Assembly (NCBI GenBank): GCA_005223185.1
Contig: NJBN01000002.1
Coordinates: 186,001 to 250,000 of the forward strand
DNA from: a candidate division LCP-89 bacterium B3_LCP
Lineage (GTDB): Bacteria > Electryoneota > B3-LCP
Direction of reading: 5' to 3'
Length of the DNA stretch: 64,000 nt
In this document: in pieces, positions 36,914 to 44,386 of the stretch
Numbering within the stretch: the first letter of the stretch is position 1
Layout: every line of letters begins with the position of its first letter
Notes under the pieces: model-generated
What the model was told of the DNA's origin: nothing
The model's database searches: none
The model's input: the letters and a program-made list of their open reading frames with translations, nothing else
Translations under genes and position numbers: made by a program

Positions 36914-36947
36914 AAACGGAAGCTGGATGTATCACCAGCTTCCGTTT
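36914..36947. terminator. strong hairpin terminator after the FlgM-like gene (possibly bidirectional)
   Basis: AAACGGAAGCTGG (36914-36926) pairs perfectly over 13 bases with CCAGCTTCCGTTT (36935-36947), with an 8-base loop. A-run on the left and TTTAAATT on the right would let it work in both directions. It separates the plus-strand FlgM-like gene from the converging minus-strand RNA that ends at about 36961. Confidence 0.75.
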
Positions 36948-36960
36948 AAATTGAACTTAT

Positions 36961-37095
36961 AAAAAAGGCCAACAGGTTTTGGTCCTGTGCCATGTTGCCA
37001 GCATGGTTTCCCGACTCCCCGGTGATTGATTTGCTTTTCAGGTCCTTTTGAACGAACCTTTTGTTGGTCGTCAGTGCGGGACCGTGGTTGGCCTC
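36961..37095 (-). ncRNA. candidate sigma-28-dependent small RNA (~135 nt)
   Basis: On the minus strand a sigma-28 promoter (37103-37129) is followed about 8 bases later by AGGCCAAC (37094-37087). The segment ends with GTTGGCCT (36973-36966) and then five further T (36965-36961). The two ends are perfectly complementary over 8 bases, so 5' and 3' ends close one structure and the 3' arm plus T-run forms a terminator. Inside are CCATG/CATGG (36990-37006), ACAGG/CCTGT (36972-36988) and GGTCC/GGACC pairings. Three GGA motifs, one in an ACAGGA context, recall CsrA-binding sites. No convincing protein frame starts after the promoter. The length is inferred from the promoter and T-run only. Confidence 0.6.
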
Positions 37096-37102
37096 AGCTA
37101 TT

Positions 37103-37129
37103 TCATCGGCAAAAAAAAGAAAAACTTTA
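37103..37129 (-). promoter_or_regulatory. sigma-28 (FliA-type) promoter, minus strand
   Basis: Read on the minus strand: TAAAGTTT (37129-37122), an 11-base spacer, GCCGATGA (37110-37103). The enterobacterial consensus is TAAAGTTT-N11-GCCGATAA, so 15 of 16 positions and the spacing agree. It points away from the gene at 37133 and into the candidate small RNA. Confidence 0.7.
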
Positions 37130-37132
37130 ATC

Positions 37133-38416
37133 ATGTCGCTAACAATTTCCTGGTTGAACAATTATCCCGAAATCAATTCCCTGCTATACGGGCACAGTGC
37201 TGTCGGTCGTACCTTAGGATCATCGCCTTCAAACACAGCAGAATTCACTGAAGTAGCGGAAAACCAGAAATTTAACGCGCACTCATTTCGCGGCATTCCC
37301 GCCCTGTTTTCCAGTCCCTTTGAGTTGAAAAGCTCCGGTGATTTCAGAGGCGTTCGAGAGAATCTTTTAGTTAACGACGTAATTTTGAGTAAATCGCCTT
37401 ACACAACACCTGAAGAGAAGCATGTCAATAGCCCTATTTCTGATGAAGTCGAAGCTTTTGATACAGCCGCGAGGATCAATCCGGAAGATGATATTCTTCT
37501 TAAGCAACACCAGGAGTTGTATAAGTTCCTATCAGAAAATACGGACGTGCGGGAAGCTTTTCTAAAAGGCGATCACCAGGAAGTGAAGAATGTGCTTGCC
37601 CACGCTGCCAAGACGGAGTTGGGCTGGAGTCCAGAAATTAGTGAATCTTTTCTTCAAGAGCATCCTGAAGTTTCACTGTTAATTGCGGCAAATTTGGGCG
37701 GAATTGCTGATAATCTGAGCGATCCTGATATAGCAGAATCACTTGTCGGCGATGTCCGGGGCAGATACGAAGATGAGATATTTTCGGAGTTAGCAGCCAA
37801 AACATCCGTTATGATGAAGAATTCGCCCAAACTGGACGAAGCTTTCTTCGCAGAGCACCCCAAAGCTGCTCTTTACCTGCTTGAAAATCCGGAAGAGCGC
37901 AAACGCATCGATGGTGAATTGGAAGAACAACTGGAATTCATAAGACACGCATCCAAGTATGAAGATCAGGTCGATCCTGTCACCAGAGCTAAAGCATTAG
38001 CCGGTGATAATGCCACTTTGGATGAAAGCTTCTGGCAGGATAATCCCGGGCTGGCTATGATGCTCCACGCTCAGAATGCCACCGGCAATTCGGACTCACT
38101 TCAGGATGCTGCCTTGAGCTACCCCGATAGTTTCCATACCGGCGGATCGCCCGCCGAATTAATCAGCAGGGATCAGGCTCAGAATGCTTCAGACGAATTG
38201 CACGATCATCAGACTCTGAATTTCGAATATTTTCATAACAATCCCGATTTAACTCGCCTGATAATTGAGAATCCGGAAATAGCAGAAAAATTAGCTGACG
38301 ATTCACGCGTCCAGGAACTGATCGGTACTGACAGTTCCGCCGCAAATGATGTGCTGCGTTCTTACGTTTCGGGAATGCCCTGGCAGGATAAGTCTTACTG
38401 GCATTGGCAGGCTTAA
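37133..38416 (+). CDS. unknown protein with four tandem ~64-residue repeats
   Basis: About 427 residues from ATG 37133. Longer TTG starts would run through the antisense RNA region. There is no signal peptide or membrane segment, and the protein is acidic. It contains a repeat about every 62-67 residues, with cores ESFLQEHPEV (~171), EAFFAEHPKA (~236), ESFWQDNPGL (~298) and EYFHNNPDL (~365). Each core is followed by a Leu/Ile-rich helix-like stretch, often ending in NPE. I recognise no family. It lies at the head of a run of closely spaced genes to 39616, all without known function. No clear ribosome binding site or promoter was found on the plus strand. Confidence 0.7.
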   Translation: MSLTISWLNNYPEINSLLYGHSAVGRTLGSSPSNTAEFTEVAENQKFNAHSFRGIPALFSSPFELKSSGDFRGVRENLLVNDVILSKSPYTTPEEKHVNSPISDEVEAFDTAARINPEDDILLKQHQELYKFLSENTDVREAFLKGDHQEVKNVLAHAAKTELGWSPEISESFLQEHPEVSLLIAANLGGIADNLSDPDIAESLVGDVRGRYEDEIFSELAAKTSVMMKNSPKLDEAFFAEHPKAALYLLENPEERKRIDGELEEQLEFIRHASKYEDQVDPVTRAKALAGDNATLDESFWQDNPGLAMMLHAQNATGNSDSLQDAALSYPDSFHTGGSPAELISRDQAQNASDELHDHQTLNFEYFHNNPDLTRLIIENPEIAEKLADDSRVQELIGTDSSAANDVLRSYVSGMPWQDKSYWHWQA

Positions 38417-38417
38417 C

Positions 38418-38822
38418 ATGAAAAACCCACTGATACAACTTCCACCGGACAGAGTGACGATTTCCGATCAGGGACGTGTGGCATCTAAGAAATGGAAAGT
38501 TGGTGACAAACCGTTCATCCAGATTTTGGAAGAAACAGAGCGCAATCCGTCATCTTCCCAGATAGAACGAAATGCAGAGCAGGTTGATCCCATCCGAAGA
38601 ATCGGGGATGAATCGGAATCTTCTAACTATGGAATGTCACGTAAAGTTACCAGATTGAGTCAGGAAAGCCGTAACATGATTCTGGACATCGGCAGTCGTC
38701 TGGAACTGGATAGTTTCCCGGAAACGAACAACATGATCATACGCAGCATTACCAGAGTGAACTTGAACAACGGAAACAGCGCTTGTGAAACTCACTGGGA
38801 AGTAATCCCTGAAGATATATAG
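38418..38822 (+). CDS. small protein of unknown function with DRVTIS motif
   Basis: A 134-residue protein starting at ATG 38418, one base after the stop of the repeat protein. A longer upstream frame (from 38346) lies inside that gene and is rejected. It is hydrophilic, with DRVTISDQGR at residues 11-20, echoing the DKVEIS of the FlgM-like protein and the DRIQIS of the last gene in the run. A Ser-rich middle is followed by a C-terminal half with alternating hydrophobic residues (NNMIIRSITRVNLNNG), perhaps a beta-rich domain. No catalytic motif is visible. Confidence 0.6.
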   Translation: MKNPLIQLPPDRVTISDQGRVASKKWKVGDKPFIQILEETERNPSSSQIERNAEQVDPIRRIGDESESSNYGMSRKVTRLSQESRNMILDIGSRLELDSFPETNNMIIRSITRVNLNNGNSACETHWEVIPEDI

Positions 38823-38851
38823 AATCACGGTGTAAACCCTAAGGTCATACG

Positions 38852-39040
38852 ATGAAAGTGCGTTCAACAGATCCAATTTATATACAGAAGCAGTTCATAA
38901 AACCTCAACCCCTGATGGATGCGGCGCCACTGTTCGATCCTTTGAAGGATGAACTTCGCAAGATTCGTCAGTCGCAGAAAGATGATCCCTTACTGAAATC
39001 GCTTTTGAACGGTACGGAAAAGATAAACGAATTAGCCTAA
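38852..39040 (+). CDS. small protein of unknown function, 62 aa
   Basis: ATG 38852 is preceded by AAGGT 6 bases upstream. The protein is hydrophilic, with a proline-rich first half and a charged helix-like second half (LFDPLKDELRKIRQSQ). No signal peptide, membrane segment or known motif is visible. Spacing to its neighbours (29 bases before, 11 bases after) supports membership in the same transcript. Confidence 0.5.
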   Translation: MKVRSTDPIYIQKQFIKPQPLMDAAPLFDPLKDELRKIRQSQKDDPLLKSLLNGTEKINELA

Positions 39041-39051
39041 AAGATATTAAG

Positions 39052-39216
39052 ATGAATGAAAGCATCGAAGCGGTAGCAAACAGCCGCATGTTAGCCGAAT
39101 ACCATACCAATCAATCCTATGATTTGGAACGTCAGCAGGAATTGGAAGAATTGGACTATCAAAATGAACGCCCTCCTGAAGAGGGAAAAGGGACGTATAT
39201 AGACGTTTACGTATGA
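39052..39216 (+). CDS. small protein of unknown function, 54 aa
   Basis: ATG 39052 follows the previous gene by 11 bases and opens a frame of 54 codons ending TGA at 39214-39216. The N-terminal half is helix-like and Glu-rich (LERQQELEELDYQNE). The last residues read GTYIDVYV, a conserved-looking hydrophobic end. It is below common length cutoffs but fits the gene spacing and has good codon use. No function is evident. Confidence 0.5.
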   Translation: MNESIEAVANSRMLAEYHTNQSYDLERQQELEELDYQNERPPEEGKGTYIDVYV

Positions 39217-39253
39217 AACTAATCGCCATAATAATAGTAGAATGGGGGAAATC

Positions 39254-39616
39254 ATGATTGACCAGACAAAAATCACAGCATTTTTAGCAGAAAAAATTGG
39301 TCAGCAATTGGCCAATGCACAAAATGCTACACAGCGTAACGAGATTTTAAAAGACGCTATGGATTCTGATATGGTGGACCACCTGCAACAGGTGGCTGAC
39401 GGTGACAGAATTCACGACAAGCTGCAGAGTGTCGTGAATAATCCGGAAATCCGGGATCGCATACAGATTTCCGAAAGAGCTGAAACGCTCTACAGGTTGC
39501 GTGAAGCCCAATTAGAACAAGCACCTGCAAGAGTACATGAGCACCTTCGAACTGACGGTTCAGGAGAACCCTTCGAGGGCAAGGGCTCATTAGGTAATAT
39601 GGATTCAGATACCTAA
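39254..39616 (+). CDS. small protein of unknown function with DRIQIS motif, 120 aa
   Basis: ATG 39254 has GGGGGA (39244-39249) as ribosome binding site; the in-frame ATG at 39242 would overlap that site. The N-terminal ~60 residues look like an amphipathic helical domain (MIDQTKITAFLAEKIGQQLANAQ..). Residues 68-80 (DRIQISERAETLY) repeat the D-[RK]-[VI]-x-I-S-x-x-A motif seen in the FlgM-like protein at 36648 and, in shorter form, at 38418. This is the last gene of the run. The HemW-like gene begins 6 bases later. Confidence 0.55.
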   Translation: MIDQTKITAFLAEKIGQQLANAQNATQRNEILKDAMDSDMVDHLQQVADGDRIHDKLQSVVNNPEIRDRIQISERAETLYRLREAQLEQAPARVHEHLRTDGSGEPFEGKGSLGNMDSDT

Positions 39617-39622
39617 TAAAAT

Positions 39623-40762
39623 TTGCCAAAACCCTTTAGTATCTACATCCACTATCCTTTCTGCCAGAAGCGCTGTCATTACTGCTCCTTCTATTCGATA
39701 GAGAGCGCTTCTACAGAAACGATTAAGGCATATCCGCGCCAAATCCTGCAGGAGTTCGCCTTGCGAAACCAGGACTGGCGCGGTCTCGCACTGAAATCCG
39801 TTTACCTTGGGGGCGGGACGCCGTCCCTCATGGAACCATCGGGTGTAGAAGAGATTCTCCATACTCTGCACCAGGAATACCCACCTGCTGAATCACTTGA
39901 AATCACCATCGAAGCCAATCCCGGCACTGTCGATGTTGTTAAACTTCAAGAGTTCGCTGACGCCGGAGTTAATCGTTTGAGCTTAGGTATTCAAGCTCTA
40001 AATGATCGAAGACTTCAGTTCCTGGGTAGAATCCACGATCAGGAACAGGCGATGGAATCGCTTCAAGCTGCACGTAACATTCCCGGCATGAAACTTTCTG
40101 TTGACCTGATAGCGGGCACTCCCTTTGAATCCATTGAAAGTTGGGATGTTGAACTCGATCAACTGCTGCAATATGAACCCGACGGGATTTCCTTCTACAA
40201 CTTGACAGTGGATGAAGGTACTCATTTAGCTAACCTTGCAGGGAGCGGTGAGCGCGTGAGTTTGACTACCGATGAAACTGTCGATCTGCTGATTCACGTC
40301 ACCAAACGTTTGCATGATGCTGGCTACATTCATTACGAAGTTTCCAACTGGGCGAAACCTGGTAGCGAATGCCGCCACAATCAGCATTATTGGCAGCGAG
40401 GTGCGTATTTAGGTCTGGGACCTTCTGCGCATAGTTTCGACGGCAGTACGCGTATGTGGAATCTACCCGACATAAATCGGTATTGTGAGATGCTTGATGC
40501 GGGCAATCTACCTCCTTCAGATTCCGAAACTCTGAGTGGGGAAGAGGTGCGTGCTGAATGGGTTTACCTTAAACTCAGGCAGTCACGAGGGTTGGATTAC
40601 GCAGAATACGAGGAACTCTTCGGTGAAGCGCCCCACTACTGGAAGGTTATGTTTGAGAAGATCACTGAGAGAGGATTAGGCGAATTTGACGGACGATCCT
40701 TCCGCCCCAACGATCGGGGGTTGCTTCTAGCGGATGAAATTTCCGCCAGAATTTTGGGTTAA
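39623..40762 (+). CDS. hemW: HemW-like radical SAM protein (coproporphyrinogen III oxidase-like)
   Basis: A 379-residue protein with TTG start. The N-terminus SIYIHYPFCQKRCHYCSF carries the cluster cysteines Cys14, Cys18 and Cys21. YLGGGTPSLM, EANPGT, RLSLGIQA and the late WLGLGPSAHSF-type block (YLGLGPSAHSF) are typical of the HemN/HemW group. HemW proteins bind heme and act as heme chaperones rather than as the anaerobic oxidase; length and opening motif favour HemW. It lies 6 bases after the small-gene run but is a housekeeping type, so its link to that run may be only positional. Confidence 0.85.
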   Translation: MPKPFSIYIHYPFCQKRCHYCSFYSIESASTETIKAYPRQILQEFALRNQDWRGLALKSVYLGGGTPSLMEPSGVEEILHTLHQEYPPAESLEITIEANPGTVDVVKLQEFADAGVNRLSLGIQALNDRRLQFLGRIHDQEQAMESLQAARNIPGMKLSVDLIAGTPFESIESWDVELDQLLQYEPDGISFYNLTVDEGTHLANLAGSGERVSLTTDETVDLLIHVTKRLHDAGYIHYEVSNWAKPGSECRHNQHYWQRGAYLGLGPSAHSFDGSTRMWNLPDINRYCEMLDAGNLPPSDSETLSGEEVRAEWVYLKLRQSRGLDYAEYEELFGEAPHYWKVMFEKITERGLGEFDGRSFRPNDRGLLLADEISARILG

Positions 40763-40838
40763 TAGTAACCCGAGCTTAAAGATAACCTGAATCCATTAAG
40801 TAGACAGGCTTGATCTGCTAACTATCTATCGAGCTGTA

Positions 40839-40860
40839 GGGTGGGGGGCTTCCCCCACCC
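40839..40860. repeat. G/C hairpin after the HemW-like gene
   Basis: GGGTGGGGG (40839-40847) and CCCCCACCC (40852-40860) pair perfectly over 9 bases with a 4-base loop. No T-run follows, so it is a REP-type hairpin or a weak terminator. Confidence 0.5.
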
Positions 40861-40897
40861 GTGTTGGGTGCTTTGAAGCTATGTTGTGGATTCATAT

Positions 40898-41036
40898 TAA
40901 AAAAGGAGGGGCTGTCCCATAAGTCATTCTGAACGTAGTGAAGAATCTATAGAATCTCTGTAGGCTTGAAAATAACAAGAGAACCTTCACTTCGCTCAAG
41001 ATGACATATTATTTTTTGGGGCAGCCCCTTTTTTCT
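40898..41036. repeat. nested inverted-repeat element (MITE- or REP-like), ~139 bp
   Basis: The outer arms, an A-run with AGGGGCTG near 40899-40914 and CAGCCCCTTTTTT near 41022-41034, are inverted copies. Inside, the arms TCATTCTGAACGTAGTGAAG (40923-40942) and CTTCACTTCGCTCAAGATGA (40985-41004) are imperfect inverted copies of a sequence type common between genes of many bacteria. The right T-run could also terminate plus-strand transcripts. No gene lies within. Confidence 0.55.
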
Positions 41037-41051
41037 TGATAGTCGAAGCTT

Positions 41052-41813
41052 CTATTTCAGCATGATCATCTGCCTTGCTGACCGATAATCGTCAACTACC
41101 AGTTCATAATAATAGACTCCAGCCGCAGCATCTGAACCTGAATAGGTCTTGCCGTCCCATTCGATACTGTACTCCCCTGGATTCTGTTGCTGGTTGACCA
41201 AGGTGGCGATTCGTTGACCCAGGCTGTTATAAATATTGATCTTTACATTACCGGCTTGCTGCACAGAATAGGCAATTGAGGTTGCTGGATTGAAAGGATT
41301 CGGATAATTCTGTTGTAATGAATTATCGTTCGGCACAGGATCTACTAGGGATTCCAATCCAGAAGCCGGGAAGAAATTCCAATTCGAAAAACACCAATCG
41401 CCTGAGAGATCATTGACGTACTCTTCCAATAAAATGTTATTCTGCCATATCTGGATAGTCAAGACTCCGAGCGATCCTTTCATACACGCTAACTTCAGTT
41501 CGTAATCGACAGTCACGTCAAAATTGACCTGAACACTACTGGGACCAAACGGAACTCGACTATAAGATAACTCACCACCGTTAGCGAAAAAGTCAGTGTT
41601 CAAAGTGAAGTTATGAATCGGTAGTAAGGTCGAAACCAGTTCGACAGAGCTGCCATCGATAATATCTTCCGCACCGATCTCCATCATGATAACCTTGAAC
41701 CAATCCGTCCCTGCTGATATCACCTTGACGTTATAGATTTCTTGTGCAGAGACTGGTAAGACCAATAGTGATAACACTATAAATCCACATACTAATTTCT
41801 GCATGGTTTGCAT
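41052..41813 (-). CDS. exported protein with type IX secretion sorting domain
   Basis: A signal peptide (MQTMQKLVCGFIVLSLLVLPVSAQ) is followed by a ~150-residue beta-rich domain I do not recognise. The C-terminal sorting domain begins QNYPNPFNPATSIAYSVQQ and includes LGQRIATLV and GVYYYELV. In FCB bacteria such domains direct export through the outer membrane by the type IX system. The ribosome binding site is AGAGGAA 7 bases from the ATG. It follows the minus-strand CHAT/FecR run but is separated from it by 365 bases. Function of the mature protein is unknown. Confidence 0.8.
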   Translation of the reverse strand: MQTMQKLVCGFIVLSLLVLPVSAQEIYNVKVISAGTDWFKVIMMEIGAEDIIDGSSVELVSTLLPIHNFTLNTDFFANGGELSYSRVPFGPSSVQVNFDVTVDYELKLACMKGSLGVLTIQIWQNNILLEEYVNDLSGDWCFSNWNFFPASGLESLVDPVPNDNSLQQNYPNPFNPATSIAYSVQQAGNVKINIYNSLGQRIATLVNQQQNPGEYSIEWDGKTYSGSDAAAGVYYYELVVDDYRSARQMIMLK

Positions 41814-42178
41814 GATAATTCCTCTTGTTTATATAGTTTACTCAGTTTTAAAGTAATCAACATGCCAGATCTGTATTGAGTAAACTTTTTATCTTATTCA
41901 GAGACGGAAATCTCCATTGATTGAAATGAACCTTGAAAAGTAGTGAATCATAATTATGTCGCTTCTCGAAGACTTCAGTAATGACAAATCTTACGATGTA
42001 GCTTGAGATGTTTCACACCTGATAACCGCCAACCAAACCCAGATCCAAAAGAAAAGTAGGGTAGATTAAGCTCTTCAGAGCGCAGTCAAATATTTAACCT
42101 TCTGATCCAGTGTTTACCCCCTTTTCAAGGGGGAACGAAGGAAATCTATGGAGGAATAAGGGGGGATCTATTTCCCCT
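41814..42178. other. 365-base gap with perfect inverted repeat in a promoter region
   Basis: AGTTTACTCA (41835-41844) and TGAGTAAACT (41877-41886) are perfect 10-base inverted repeats 22-73 bases upstream of the minus-strand gene ending at 41813. TTGATT (41860-41855) lies between them as a weak -35. They could be an operator or a leader hairpin. A small CCCCCTT-TTC-AAGGGGG hairpin (42117-42133) lies after the stop codon of the next gene. I see no gene here. Confidence 0.45.
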
Positions 42179-43381
42179 TCACCACTTCAACGCATTCTTT
42201 ATATCGCGGATGAACAGCAGCGCATCCGCTCCACCTACGTGATCATTGGGATGGAAATAGCCCGTTATCTTGTCCAGATCCATTATGTCGCGTTCCACTG
42301 ATAACATAGCCGCGCCATAGTAAGGGTGATCGGTGCGCATGTCGCGTATGTGCGACTCCTTCTCACCGATGTACTTGGAGAAAATTGCTTCATCCTGAGT
42401 AACCATGTAGATCAGCCGCTGTACTGTACCTGCAAATTCAATGCGTGTAACTGCTTCATCAGGATAAAACTTGTGATCCTGCATAACGTCGAACAGCCCC
42501 ACTTCCACGAAATCCCGGATCATGGATTGTGCCCAGTGACTTTCAATATCCAGAATTTCTGTCCCTTCCTGCCCCTCTTCACCTACCCCGAACTTTAGTG
42601 GATCTTCAGCAGCCTGGAAGGATAAATCCGGTGTAGATTTAGCAGATTTACGCCGTTTGATGCGTTCCACAACGTTCAGCTCTTCGATGAACAGTACTGC
42701 CAGGTCAGCCCGGTTGATCTCATCCACCAGAGCGATGATCTTCCCGTACTTGGTGCCCGGCTGAGCTTCCACGATCTTATGCACCAACTGCATCGCCAGA
42801 CCGGCTTTTTCAGAGTACATCCCGTCTATTTCCAGTGCATTGCGCAGCATGTCTTCAGACTGCCTGAAATCGTAGGCTTCCTTATACGCTATCCCCATGT
42901 AGTAATAAGCTTCATCACTTTCGGGGTTGATTTTTAACGCTTTCTTCAGCCCTTTCTCACAATCCTTGATCCAGTCATCACCCTTTTTCTTAATCGAATG
43001 GTAGCGTATATGCGCAATCCAGACGATGACGTCTTTATTATCTAAGTCTTTTGCTTGGTCCAAGTGCTCATCACCCTGCTTAACCAGTTCTTTCCGTTCC
43101 TTCGACTTTGGATCATGGATATCCATAGCACGAGTAATGGAAACCAGTGCTAAACCGGCATGTGCGGGAGCATGTTTTTTATCCAAATATAGAGCATCTT
43201 CGAACTGTGCTTGAGCAGCATCCATATTGCCCTGTTCGAACTTGCGCATACCCTGGTTATAGTGAGATTCCGGTGTGTCCAGCAAACCTTCGGCAGCTCG
43301 CTGCTTGGGACCGCAGCCGGTGAATATCAACCCCGCCATTACCAGAACTAAAAGGTTGATGGTTGCTATTTTTCTATACAT
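42179..43381 (-). CDS. lipoprotein with TPR repeats and C-terminal SLH-like domains
   Basis: A 400-residue protein. Its lipobox is GLIFTGC, and GGAGGAA lies 5 bases before the ATG. Residues ~37-200 carry TPR repeats (SHYNQGMRKFEQGNMDAAQAQFEDAL, AYYYMGIAYKEAYDFRQSEDML). The C-terminal ~125 residues contain two S-layer-homology-like modules (DIESHWAQSMIRDFVEVGLF..FYPDEAVTRIEFA and HPYYGAAMLSVERDIM..YFHPNDHVGGADA). SLH modules usually hold proteins to cell-wall polymers or to outer-membrane partners. It probably belongs to the CHAT/FecR/LPP20 run as an envelope scaffold protein. Confidence 0.8.
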   Translation of the reverse strand: MYRKIATINLLVLVMAGLIFTGCGPKQRAAEGLLDTPESHYNQGMRKFEQGNMDAAQAQFEDALYLDKKHAPAHAGLALVSITRAMDIHDPKSKERKELVKQGDEHLDQAKDLDNKDVIVWIAHIRYHSIKKKGDDWIKDCEKGLKKALKINPESDEAYYYMGIAYKEAYDFRQSEDMLRNALEIDGMYSEKAGLAMQLVHKIVEAQPGTKYGKIIALVDEINRADLAVLFIEELNVVERIKRRKSAKSTPDLSFQAAEDPLKFGVGEEGQEGTEILDIESHWAQSMIRDFVEVGLFDVMQDHKFYPDEAVTRIEFAGTVQRLIYMVTQDEAIFSKYIGEKESHIRDMRTDHPYYGAAMLSVERDIMDLDKITGYFHPNDHVGGADALLFIRDIKNALKW

Positions 43382-43433
43382 AAATTCCTCCGAATTCCTG
43401 CAGTTGAGTGGATGGTCGAAAAAGGAGTCCAGC

Positions 43434-44240
43434 CTAATCGAGAATTATCAATACCCGGCACTTCTGCAGGAAGTTTAAGTTCTCTTCCATGCTGTGCAAG
43501 GTTTGTGCGTCCTCGTTGGAAATAACGATGTCCGACATGTTGGTGCCCGTAACCCGTAACGCTTCTGCAATCAGCGGCTTGTCCGTGACCCGGTCGTTGT
43601 TCGTTGCAGCTTTAATATCCTTTTCATATCCCACCATGCCATATTTTATCGCCCATTCCCGGCTGACGAAACTCGATCCATAGACTTCCTGTCCATCTTC
43701 GTTGAGTATTTTAGGAGCTATAGCCGGTCTTGCACCTAATCCGGTGGCGTCAACTATCAAACCGGTGTACGCAACTCCGATGACAGCCGAAGACAGAGGA
43801 TGCCCTCTACCCATACCTTCCGGTAAAATCGCTTCCAGGAAGGGACCATCAAGGCTCATTTCAATGGTAACCTCAATGGAACCATCATCGTAGTAACGCG
43901 GTTCGCCAACCATGCGATAGTTCTTGGCAATTCCCACTACACGGCTTTTAACCACGTCGCTGGAGAGCATCTGGTTCTCAACGGTCGTTTCCGATGTCAG
44001 AGCGACTCCGTTGATGATTTCGATCAGGTTACGCCACGCATCCATCTTGGCGGCTCGTTTGACGCCCGCGCGTCCACCCATACCGCCGGATACACCGATG
44101 CCGGTAGCCGTTATGGTTCTCTGAGTGAAGTCAACCGACCCGTTCATGCCAATCTGTTGCACGACCCCTTGTGATAACACCGATTCCGCATTGACAAAAG
44201 CCAGTACGCAGACAGCTGAAATCACCATCTTCCAACGCAT
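43434..44240 (-). CDS. exported LPP20-like protein
   Basis: A 268-residue protein with a signal peptide (MRWKMVISAVCVLAFVNAESVLSQ) and a textbook ribosome binding site (AAGGAGG, 5 bases before ATG). Residues ~45-140 resemble the LPP20 domain: an Ala-rich helix (RAAKMDAWRNLIEIINGVALTSETTVEN), then KSRVVGIAKNYRMVGEPRYYDDGSIEVTIEMSL. The domain also occurs in outer-membrane lipoproteins and FlgT-like proteins. There is no lipobox Cys here, so the mature protein is periplasmic or secreted. Its role is not known. The neighbours are an SLH lipoprotein and a FecR protein. Confidence 0.7.
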   Translation of the reverse strand: MRWKMVISAVCVLAFVNAESVLSQGVVQQIGMNGSVDFTQRTITATGIGVSGGMGGRAGVKRAAKMDAWRNLIEIINGVALTSETTVENQMLSSDVVKSRVVGIAKNYRMVGEPRYYDDGSIEVTIEMSLDGPFLEAILPEGMGRGHPLSSAVIGVAYTGLIVDATGLGARPAIAPKILNEDGQEVYGSSFVSREWAIKYGMVGYEKDIKAATNNDRVTDKPLIAEALRVTGTNMSDIVISNEDAQTLHSMEENLNFLQKCRVLIILD

Positions 44241-44386
44241 AAGTACCTCCTTATGCTACTTACTGCCTTGTCACTCCGGCCACTATAAGGGCCCTTACGG
44301 GCTTGTCCGGAATCTGACAAGAACAATGAAGTATTTTTATATCCTTACAAGCACTTTTATTGTCTATAATTGGACTTTATTATTCT

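Noticed and set aside
36961-37132. Plus-strand riboswitch in the leader of the gene at 37133
   Set aside because: The structure is equally visible on both strands, but promoter and T-run fit only the minus strand. I could not match cyclic-di-GMP, cobalamin, FMN or other riboswitch cores by eye.
37061-37132. N-terminal extension of the repeat protein from an upstream TTG
   Set aside because: The extension would translate the antisense RNA region and lacks a ribosome binding site; ATG 37133 gives a sensible start.
36946-37161. 71-codon minus-strand reading frame over the candidate small RNA
   Set aside because: Its start codon lies upstream of the sigma-28 promoter, so the proposed transcript would not contain it. 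It has no ribosome binding site and runs through the hairpins and T-run.
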